Assembly (NCBI GenBank): GCA_963718315.1
Contig: CAVQZC010000010.1
Span: forward strand, 1-64,000
Reading direction: 5' to 3'
DNA: 64,000 nucleotides
DNA from: CAVQZC01 sp963718315
GTDB lineage: Bacteria; Actinomycetota; Thermoleophilia; Gaiellales; JAICJC01
The stretch's first letter is position 1. Each line of letters opens with the position of its first letter. A program made the translations under genes and the position numbers. This document shows, in pieces, positions 8,273 through 16,653 of the stretch. The notes beneath the pieces were generated by a model, which ran no database searches, was not told the DNA's origin, and saw only the letters and a list, made by a program, of their open reading frames with translations.

Positions 8273-9670
8273 TTAGCGGGGTGCGTAGGTCTCGTAGAGG
8301 TCGGTGACTCGGCGCGCCACATCGTGCCATGAGTAGTTTTCACGGGCGTGGCGGCCGGCGTTTTGACCGAACGCCTTGCGCTTTGCCGGATGGTCGATCG
8401 CCTCGACCATCGCATCGGCGAGCGCGTGTTCATCATCGGGCGGCACGAGCCAGCCGTCGGGTTCGCCGGGCGTGACGTTGATGAAGCTCAGCGGCCCTCC
8501 GCTTCGGGTGCCGATCACGGGCAGCTCGCACGCCATCGCCTCCAGATAGACCAGCCCAAACGGCTCATCGGTTGAGGGTGCCACGAAGCAGTCGGCGCAG
8601 CTCAGGCCGAGCGGGAGCTGGTCGTGGTCGCGCCAGCCGTCGAAGAACACGTCCGGGATGCGTTCTTTCGTGACCACTGTGTGGGGATGCTCTCCCTCCC
8701 ACTCGCCCGGGAATCCGCCCCAGATGACCAGCGGGGCCGGTACCGACATTCGCAGGCGCGCTCTGGCGTAGGCGCGGACGAGCATTGGTACTCGCTTGAA
8801 TGCCAAGAACCGGCCGACGTACATCAAGACAGGCAGGGCAGCGCCGGTCTCTGCGTGGTAGAAGCCTTCCATTACCTCCGCTTCGGTGTAGCTGATGCTG
8901 CCGGGGGTGCCGGTCGCCTCGTCCCAGCCTCGGGGATCGTTCACAAACCAGTGCAGCCACAGTTTCAGTCGCTCGTCGAGACCGGGGTGGCTCGGCGTGA
9001 AGTGGTTGACATCCACACCGTTGGGGATCGAGTGGACGGTCTCAGGGGGGAGTTCCAAGAGCCGCACGGCCTCGGACCGATCGTGGGGTGAAATCGTGAT
9101 CGTGGCGGTCGCACGAAGCGCCGCGTTTCGCATCCTCGACGACCACCAGTCGGCGTGAGGGCCGCTGATACGGGGCTCGCCCCCGTCGATCGCGTCGAGC
9201 ATCTTCAACTCGGTGCCATGCAGGTGTGTCAGCACCGGCACCTCGGGGAGCGCCATTGCCGCCGCGTCATGCACCGGCGTCAGATGATGCAGGTGAAGCA
9301 CCCGCGCCCGAGACAGCGCTTGCGACGCGGCCAGAAGCGCCGCCCACGCCTCTGCCATCCGCTCGCCCTGGAGCGGGGAGACGAACGGAAATGCCCGGTC
9401 GGGCACGCCCGACCGGGCCTCGAACGACGGATGCATCGGAAACGGCGCGTCCATCGGATCCTCGCCACGTCGCCACCGCGCGATCGCATCGTCGTAGGGG
9501 GCAGGCACGATATCTACTCCCGAAAACACGGTGGCGGCGTTGCCGATCGACCCGGCCTCACCGATCGAACCACACGCCAGCGTCACCGGCCAGCCGTACA
9601 CATCCAACGCTCGGGAAAGGTAGGCAGCCACCCTCGCCGAACCTCCACGCGGATAGAAGAACAACCCCAT
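8273..9670 (-). CDS. Glycosyltransferase, GT4 family (group 1)
   Basis: A 465-aa retaining glycosyltransferase of the GT-B fold that transfers a sugar from an NDP-sugar to an unknown acceptor. The start at 9670 (MGLFFYPRGGSARVAAYL) is chosen because it gives the usual N-terminal beta-strand and glycine loop; the open frame extends further upstream without recognisable domain sequence. VLTHLHGTELKML belongs to the acceptor domain. The donor domain has ITISPHDRSEAVRLL, SIPNGVDVNHFTP, MYVGRFLAFKRVPMLVRAYA, and the EX7E motif in STDEPFGLVYLEAMACELP. Complete by length. About 1 kb of this gene is nearly identical to a damaged copy at 21799-22808. An IS relic lies behind it and groESL follows divergently. 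Confidence 0.85.
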   Translation of the reverse strand: MGLFFYPRGGSARVAAYLSRALDVYGWPVTLACGSIGEAGSIGNAATVFSGVDIVPAPYDDAIARWRRGEDPMDAPFPMHPSFEARSGVPDRAFPFVSPLQGERMAEAWAALLAASQALSRARVLHLHHLTPVHDAAAMALPEVPVLTHLHGTELKMLDAIDGGEPRISGPHADWWSSRMRNAALRATATITISPHDRSEAVRLLELPPETVHSIPNGVDVNHFTPSHPGLDERLKLWLHWFVNDPRGWDEATGTPGSISYTEAEVMEGFYHAETGAALPVLMYVGRFLAFKRVPMLVRAYARARLRMSVPAPLVIWGGFPGEWEGEHPHTVVTKERIPDVFFDGWRDHDQLPLGLSCADCFVAPSTDEPFGLVYLEAMACELPVIGTRSGGPLSFINVTPGEPDGWLVPPDDEHALADAMVEAIDHPAKRKAFGQNAGRHARENYSWHDVARRVTDLYETYAPR

Positions 9671-9881
9671 CCCGAGAGACTGCACACCGCCAAACCGGCG
9701 AGCCCCGCCCGCAGACCGACCATCCCCTCCGTCGCTGACTTGGATCACGACGTCGCTCGGCACATCAGCGACCAACAGCCCGGGGAGATCACGGCATCAA
9801 GCATCCAACGCCAGCCTACTGCTCTTACCTGCCGACGACCGATCGTCTGCCTCCGCCTACCGCACCCAGCCGCGCAGCGTC
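8662..9881. repeat. Duplicated 1.2-kb block, copy A
   Basis: Nearly identical to 21799-23018; both copies are about 1220 bp. It covers most of the GT4 gene, its upstream region and the first bases of an IS3 orfA relic. Copy A holds the intact gene. At 9881 similarity stops and the IS relic plus the groESL cassette continue. In copy B the sequence jumps directly to a repeat that in this block lies behind groESL (12130-12385). Confidence 0.85.
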
Positions 9882-9975
9882 TCCGGATTCAACCCCAGAC
9901 CCCGCGCCACCGGCGTAATCCCACGCTCCGACTCGCGCACCAACCGCATCAACCACACCGCCCGCTCACGCGCGG
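9845..9975 (-). pseudogene. IS3-family orfA relic
   Basis: The minus strand encodes ERAVWLMRLVRESERG and ITPVARGLGLNPETLRGWVR, followed by a TAG where the intact orfA at 4817-5119 has the Gln of WVRQAEAD. Only the helix-turn-helix core of the subunit remains. The same TAG is present in the short piece at the end of block B (about 22983-23018), so the stop mutation predates the duplication. Confidence 0.75.
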
Positions 9976-10028
9976 CTTGCGGGGTAGTGAGTTGCTCGTT
10001 CCGTCGAGTTGAAACCGGGTCGGAGTGC

Positions 10029-10066
10029 TATGGTGTCAGTTGGCACTCCTCCTATGAGAGTGCCAA
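10029..10066 (+). promoter_or_regulatory. groESL promoter with CIRCE operator
   Basis: TTGGCACTC (10040-10048), a 9-bp spacer, and GAGTGCCAA (10058-10066) form a perfect CIRCE element, the operator of the heat-shock repressor HrcA. A possible -10 box TATGGT (10029-10034) lies just upstream, so the transcript would start inside the operator. This is the standard arrangement for HrcA repression of groESL. No hrcA gene is in the window. Confidence 0.9.
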
Positions 10067-10095
10067 TGCTCGGGTCGTTCTGGGAAGGGTGTCTG

Positions 10096-10404
10096 ATGGA
10101 TTTGAAGCCGTTGGGCGATCGTGTGATCGTCGAGGTGCTTGAGGAAGAAGAAGTGTCGTATAGCGGCATTGTGCTGCCGGACACGGCCAAGGAGAAGCCG
10201 CAGCGCGGCAAGGTGCTCGAGGTTGGTCCGGGTCGTTACGAGGACGGCAAGCTCGTCCCGCTCGACGTCAAGAAGGGCGATGAAGTCCTGTTTTCCAAGT
10301 ACGGTGGCACCGAGGTGAAGGTCTCCGGTGAGGAGTATCTGATTCTGCGTGAGTCGGACGTCCTGGCCAAGGTCGTCTCCACCAAGGTCAAGGCGAAGGC
10401 CTAG
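10096..10404 (+). CDS. groS: Co-chaperonin GroES
   Basis: A 102-aa GroES (Hsp10), the heptameric lid of the GroEL chamber. The ATG at 10096 follows GGAAGGG at a good distance. The N-terminus MDLKPLGDRVIVEVLEEEE, the mobile loop SYSGIVLPDTAKEKPQRGKV, and VKKGDEVLFSKYGGTEVKV are all standard. Length is normal for the family. It is the first gene of a two-gene operon with groL, under a CIRCE operator. Confidence 0.97.
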   Translation: MDLKPLGDRVIVEVLEEEEVSYSGIVLPDTAKEKPQRGKVLEVGPGRYEDGKLVPLDVKKGDEVLFSKYGGTEVKVSGEEYLILRESDVLAKVVSTKVKAKA

Positions 10405-10412
10405 GAGGATTG

Positions 10413-12038
<1,626 letters not shown>

Positions 12039-12069
12039 GGCCCCGCCGCCGTCGAACGCGCCAACACTT

Positions 12070-12100
12070 GAAGGGCCCGCCTCGGCGGGCCCTTCATTGT
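12070..12100 (+). terminator. Intrinsic terminator of groESL
   Basis: GAAGGGCCCGCC (12070-12081) pairs with GGCGGGCCCTTC (12084-12095), a perfect 12-bp GC-rich stem followed by a short T-containing stretch (ATTGT). It lies 32 nt after the groL stop codon. Confidence 0.85.
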
Positions 12101-12129
12101 CTCAGCGGCCACACCGAGCCATGTCCATC

Positions 12130-12385
12130 CGAACGCGGCCGAGCGGAAGAGCCCGCACCATCCTGGTCGATCCAGCTCCGACCACGCTCAGCGAGCGCGC
12201 GCGGGGGCCAGTCGCGCCGCACACCCATGCACGGCGTGGAAACGTCCTTCGTGCGATTCTCAGCTACGAGTGGATCACGAACGGGCTCGTTGACGTCGTC
12301 GGGCCTTTCCCCGTGGACGCGAACGCGCCGACCGGAGATGCTCACACGCGCGGAAACGCTGTGGAAACAGGCGCCCACAAACCAG
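12130..12385. repeat. Diverged repeat behind groESL, copy A
   Basis: No gene is seen between 12101 and 12474. Part of the stretch is a diverged copy of 23018-23285. Matching blocks include CGATCCAGCTCCGACCA, CTCAGCGAGCGC, ATCACGAACGGGCTCGT and GCTGTGGAAACAGGCGCCC, in the same order. Its other copy directly follows the damaged glycosyltransferase block. Function unknown. Confidence 0.65.
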
Positions 12386-12474
12386 CGCAAGTCCGGACGC
12401 CCCTCCCGACCCGCGACCCAGCATTCGAAGCCACGTAAGCAACCCGCCGCAACCCGTAGCGAACATATGTTCTG

Positions 12475-12519
12475 GCTTTGGGAGCAGGGGGTCGCGAGTT
12501 CAAATCTCGCCGTCCCGAT
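12475..12519 (+). repeat. Proline-tRNA 3' half, candidate att core, copy 2
   Basis: Identical over 45 nt to the copy at 5525-5569 (anticodon loop TTTGGGA through acceptor CGTCCCG). The upstream flank differs: no GTGCAA arm-like repeats precede it, although CAACCCG occurs twice 10 bp apart (12440-12446 and 12450-12456). No 5' half of a tRNA is present. It would be the boundary between two tandem elements. Confidence 0.75.
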
Positions 12520-12801
12520 CTCTACTAAAGCCAAATCTCGACCACTCGAAATTCGGCTTGGACTAATCTCGACTCTACGGGCGATCCGCAGCAAGCACGA
12601 TCCCAGATCGGCGGCCAACGAGCGCCGTCCGCACGACCCCAGGGACAACCACCGCCCGAGGTTTGATCCCTTACCCGACCTACTCCCGCCCGTCGCGTAA
12701 GCCGTAGCCCCACCACCCGGGCTGGATGGCCGAGCCTATATCGTTTCCAAACCTGGCCGTAGAAGTGCTCGATGCTGATTTCGGTGTCGCCCTTTTGGGG
12801 C

Positions 12802-15800
12802 TCAGCGCACCCAGAGCTGATCGAGCAGCACGCCGTACTCCGGGTTGTAGAGGTAGTCGCCGACCCGCTTGGAGACGAAGTCGACGGAGCGCAGCGTGTA
12901 GAGCGGCACCGCCGGAGCCTGGTCGACGATCGTGTGGTCAACCTCCGCCCAGGCTTTGCCTGCGGCCGCGGCGCTCGGCTCGGCGGCCGCCTTCGCCGCC
13001 AGCCGGTCGATCTGGGCGTTGCAGAAGCCGGAGACGTTGACGCCGGTTCCGTTCAGCGCTCCACAGCTGAACAGCGGCAGGACGAAGTCGGACGCGGCGG
13101 TGTAGTCCTGCAGCCAGCCGAACTGGTAGGCCGCGAACTGGACGTGAGGATCGATCGACGCTCCGAATGCGTCGCCTTTGATCAGCACGTGGCCGCGGTA
13201 TCCCAGATGATCGACGACTGAGGTGACGTAGCGGGCGGTGCGCAGGCTGGGCGAGTCGCCCGCCTGGACGAGCAGGTTCACGGTCGCGCCACGGGTTCCC
13301 GAGGCCGCCGCCAGCTGCCGGGCCTTGGTCAGATCAACGCCGTTCCACAGCGTCGTGTCGCGCCCCCTGGTGTAGGGGCAGTACGGCCGGTACCCCGGGA
13401 AGGTCGGCGGCAGCACTTGGCAGGTGGGCTGTGCCAGCAGCTCGCCGCCGGTGATCGCGACGATCTTGCGGCGATCGACCGCGAACGAGATTGCCCGCCG
13501 CGCCAGCAGATTGTTGAACGGGGGACGACGCGTGTTCAGCATCAGGTATGAGACGCCTCCAACCGGCGTCGAGTGCAGCTGACCGGCGGCGGTGATCGCT
13601 AGCCGCTGGATTTCGGTCGGACTGAGGCTGTTGACCCAGTCCGAGTGGCCGTTCTGGACGTCGGCGAGTGCCACCTGCAGCTGTTTGGGGTCGGCACCGT
13701 CAACGATCTGGGCGACGATGCTGTCCGGGTAGCCGGCCGGCTGGGCGTCGGGCGAGTAGACACGGAACATCGGGTTTCGCTCCAGCACTAGCCGCCGGTT
13801 GGGAGCGAACGACTGCACGCGGTAGGGCCCGGTGCCGGGGATCGCCGGCTCGTTGATCACGCCCGAACCATTGGGCGGCCCGGACGGAACCGGGGCGCCG
13901 CTCGGCAGCACCGAGGCCGTGGGGAGCGAGAGCTTGTACAGGAAGTCGGGATCGGGCTTGGTCAGGTTGAACGTCACGCTGCCGGTGGCGTCGTCGGTCT
14001 GGATGCCGCTCGAGAGGTCGCACGCGCCCGGCTTAGTGACGCACTGCGGTGCGCCCTTGATCGCGGCGTAGAAGGGCGGCAGGTTGGGGCCGTTCAGTTT
14101 CAGCATGCGCTCGAACGAGGACCGCACGTCGGCGGCCCGAACCGGCGTCCCGTCCGAGTAGCGGATGCCCGCTCGCAGCTCGAAGCGATACACCCGGCCG
14201 CCCTGCGTCGGCACCGGCAGCTGGCGGGCGAGATCGGGCACGAGCGTCGCCCCGCCTGCGCCTCCCACCTTGCGGTACGCGACTAGCCCGTCGTACATCG
14301 TCGTCAGCAGTCGCCACTCGTTGGGCTCGAAAACGAAGGCCGGGTCGAGGCATCCGCAGCGAGACATCGGCGTGCTGATCGTCAGCGTGCCGCCGCGGTG
14401 AGCGGTCGCCTGTGGCAGCGCCGTCACCCACAGTGGCCCGCTCGACCGGGCGGTCAGCGCGGTCGGGCTGCTGCCCACCTCGATCGACCCCGCCACTCGG
14501 CCGCTGGCCGGGTCGAGCCTGTACACCCTGTCCGCCTGGGGGCTGGCTGCCCAGACGCTGTCCCCGGCGACCGCGATGCTGGCGATCCCGCTCGCCACGG
14601 GCCAGACGTTCGTGACCGCCCCGGACGAGGGGTCGATGCGGGTGACGGTGCCGTCGAGCGCGTTTGCGACCCAGACGGCGCCCTTGCCGAACGCGATCCC
14701 GGTGGCGCCGTTTCCGACCGGGATCGTCCGCACCACGTTGGGCCCGTCGGCGCTGATCTGGGTCACCGTCGCGGTGTCGCCGCTGGCCACCCAGACCGAT
14801 CCGCCGCCGACGGCGATCCCGTCCGGACGCCCGGCGACCTGGAGCAGGTCAGTCCGCCCACCGCCAGGGCTCACTCTCGACACGGTGCCGTCGAGCGTGT
14901 TCGCCACCCACACCGCGCCGTAGCCGGTCGCGATCGACGCGGGGCCGTTTCCGACCATGATCTCGCTACCCACGACCTTGTTGGCACCCGGGCTGATCCG
15001 CTCCACCGCGCGGTCGGAGAAGTCACTCACCCAGACAAGGCCAAATCCGGTCGCCACCCCCGTCGGGATGCCGTTCACCGGGATCGCAACGCGGCCCCCT
15101 CCCGGCTGCACGCGCGAGACGGTGGCGTCGAGCGTGTCTGCGACCCATGTCGCTCCCTCGCCGACCGCGGTCGACTGCGGCCCGTTGCCAACGGCGGTCT
15201 GGCTGACGATCTTCCCGCTGGCCGGGTCGATCGCACCGAGGCTGTCGGCGCCTATGTGCAGCTTGGATGACGGGCCGCCAGCGCTCACCTCGATGACTAC
15301 CACGACGGCAACCACAAGCACGGCGAGCGTGGCGACGGCAGCCAGCCCGTACCTGCGGGCATGGCCGGGTGTGGCGCCGCCCGGCGGGGCCGGCATCTCC
15401 AGTGGGAACTCGACCTGGAAGACGCGCACCGGCTGCTCGAGGCCTTTGAAGCTCCGCCGTCCACGATCGAGATACGTGAGCTCGTCGACGCGACGAGACA
15501 GGTGCGTGAGACTCTCTGTCAGCAGCACCTCGCCGGGCTCCGCGATCGAGCACAGCCGAGCCGCCAGGTTGAGCGCGCCCCCACGGAAACCCTCATCGAC
15601 CGGTACCGCCTCGCCAGCGTCCAGGCCTATACCCACCCGCAACGGCAGCGAGTCGTCCAATCGCATCCGCTCGACGAAGCGCTGCTGAAGCGCGACCGCT
15701 GTGCGGATCGCCTGTCGCGGCGAAGCGAACACGACCAGCGCCTCATCGCCTCGCAGCTCGACCAGCCGTCCGCCCAGCTCCTCGACCGTACGGCGGACAG

Positions 15801-15939
15801 TGTCGGCGAACGCGCTCGCCAGCCGGGCGGCCGCCTCATCGCCTCGCTCCTGTGTGTAGCGCGTGTAGCCGCGCACATCGGCGATCAGGAACGTTCGGAC
15901 CTCGGTCTGCTCGCCCCGGCTGGGCGGGAGCTCTGACAT
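12802..15939 (-). CDS. Cyclase / beta-propeller / solute-binding receptor fusion
   Basis: A 1045-aa single-chain fusion. Residues ~12-180 are a class III nucleotide cyclase: FLIADVRGYTRYTQERGDEA with the first metal Asp, RLVELRGDEALVVF with the second, RVGIGLDAGEAV, and GGALNLAARLCSIAEPGEV with the Asn-x3-Arg pair. One transmembrane helix follows (LAAVATLAVLVVAVVVVIEV). Next is a YVTN/Vgb-like beta-propeller with repeats such as GNGPQSTAVGEGATWVADTL and AVWVANALDGTVTRIDP. The C-terminal half is a family 5 peptide-type solute-binding domain (GGTLTISTPMSRCGC, LRAGIRYSDGTPVRAADV, LARRAISFAVDRRKIV). The predicted layout is cyclase inside, propeller and binding domain outside, so it may turn ligand binding into a cyclic-nucleotide signal. 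ATG at 15939 chosen; a TTG lies two codons upstream. Confidence 0.8.
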   Translation of the reverse strand: MSELPPSRGEQTEVRTFLIADVRGYTRYTQERGDEAAARLASAFADTVRRTVEELGGRLVELRGDEALVVFASPRQAIRTAVALQQRFVERMRLDDSLPLRVGIGLDAGEAVPVDEGFRGGALNLAARLCSIAEPGEVLLTESLTHLSRRVDELTYLDRGRRSFKGLEQPVRVFQVEFPLEMPAPPGGATPGHARRYGLAAVATLAVLVVAVVVVIEVSAGGPSSKLHIGADSLGAIDPASGKIVSQTAVGNGPQSTAVGEGATWVADTLDATVSRVQPGGGRVAIPVNGIPTGVATGFGLVWVSDFSDRAVERISPGANKVVGSEIMVGNGPASIATGYGAVWVANTLDGTVSRVSPGGGRTDLLQVAGRPDGIAVGGGSVWVASGDTATVTQISADGPNVVRTIPVGNGATGIAFGKGAVWVANALDGTVTRIDPSSGAVTNVWPVASGIASIAVAGDSVWAASPQADRVYRLDPASGRVAGSIEVGSSPTALTARSSGPLWVTALPQATAHRGGTLTISTPMSRCGCLDPAFVFEPNEWRLLTTMYDGLVAYRKVGGAGGATLVPDLARQLPVPTQGGRVYRFELRAGIRYSDGTPVRAADVRSSFERMLKLNGPNLPPFYAAIKGAPQCVTKPGACDLSSGIQTDDATGSVTFNLTKPDPDFLYKLSLPTASVLPSGAPVPSGPPNGSGVINEPAIPGTGPYRVQSFAPNRRLVLERNPMFRVYSPDAQPAGYPDSIVAQIVDGADPKQLQVALADVQNGHSDWVNSLSPTEIQRLAITAAGQLHSTPVGGVSYLMLNTRRPPFNNLLARRAISFAVDRRKIVAITGGELLAQPTCQVLPPTFPGYRPYCPYTRGRDTTLWNGVDLTKARQLAAASGTRGATVNLLVQAGDSPSLRTARYVTSVVDHLGYRGHVLIKGDAFGASIDPHVQFAAYQFGWLQDYTAASDFVLPLFSCGALNGTGVNVSGFCNAQIDRLAAKAAAEPSAAAAGKAWAEVDHTIVDQAPAVPLYTLRSVDFVSKRVGDYLYNPEYGVLLDQLWVR

Positions 15940-16281
15940 CGTCAACGGAGGATACGGGGTTTGCCGGTGCCGGGACCTGTCGCGCGCCGGCGGAGGTTAG
16001 CGAGCCGCAATACGCACTCCTTCTGAAATGCGCCACCCGCTCCGACGCCCTGGAACTGGCCCGGTAGCGGTATGTGCGCGTATCGGCGGCGCAGGCGCGT
16101 CGATCGAGCCCGGACGGCCGGGTGAAGCACCCCGGGAATTGTGGAGGCGCTGTTTCCTCGATCCCTGTGAGTCATCCGGCGCACCCATTCGCGGGCCGGC
16201 GAGGTGGCTCCGCACTACCGCAGCCTGAGCGGGGACTCCCCGCAACTCGACGCGAAGGCGACCTGAGCGGATCTCGGGGCT
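15940..16281. other. Non-coding stretch before arm-like repeats
   Basis: No gene or clear regulatory element is visible between the start of the receptor fusion and the arm-like repeats. It should contain the fusion gene's promoter on the minus strand, but I see no convincing -35/-10 pair. Confidence 0.4.
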
Positions 16282-16353
16282 GTGCTAGATCTGTACTAAT
16301 CCGGCCCAGACTGTCTCGGAAGAACGGCTTGGTTGCGTGCTATCGCAGTACAA
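16282..16353. other. Candidate integrase arm sites, copy 2
   Basis: GTGCTA (16282-16287), GTACTA (16293-16298), GTGCTA (16337-16342) and GTACAA (16348-16353). These repeat the layout of 5366-5437: pairs 11 bp apart, about 44 bp between pairs, and 87 nt from the last repeat to the tRNA-half core. The intervening GAACGGC-TTGGTTGCGTGC also matches copy 1. The shared consensus is GTRCWA. The function is inferred. Confidence 0.5.
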
Positions 16354-16440
16354 GCCCTACTGTCACGGATGTCGGGTCCGTCACCGCAGAACGGGCCGAT
16401 TTGCAGGTGATTTCGGCTTGAAATGGCGATTGCTCGTCAT

Positions 16441-16485
16441 GCTTTGGGAGCAGGGAATCGCGAGTTCAAGTCTCGCCGTCCCGAT
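16441..16485 (+). repeat. Proline-tRNA 3' half, candidate att core, copy 3
   Basis: Same 45-nt tRNA-Pro half as at 5525 and 12475 but with three substitutions: variable loop GAATC instead of GGGTC, and T-loop TTCAAGT instead of TTCAAAT. The T-stem and acceptor strand are unchanged, as expected if it came from a related but not identical source element. No 5' half is present. Confidence 0.75.
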
Positions 16486-16653
16486 GGGGGTTTTAGGCCT
16501 GGTTGGGCCGAAACCGGCTGGGAGTTGGGCGGAGGCACGCTGCCTCAAACGGGCGATTACTTGCCCATCGCCTCGTAACCTGCCCCCAAAGTTGCCCTGT
16601 CCACCACCGGGGCGAGCCTGGGAGTCGGCCCCGATGGTGGGGGTTGGAGGCGC

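Noticed and set aside
12525..12801. A gene between tRNA-half copy 2 and the receptor fusion
   Set aside because: The open frames here are short, without ribosome sites, and have the composition of non-coding high-GC DNA.
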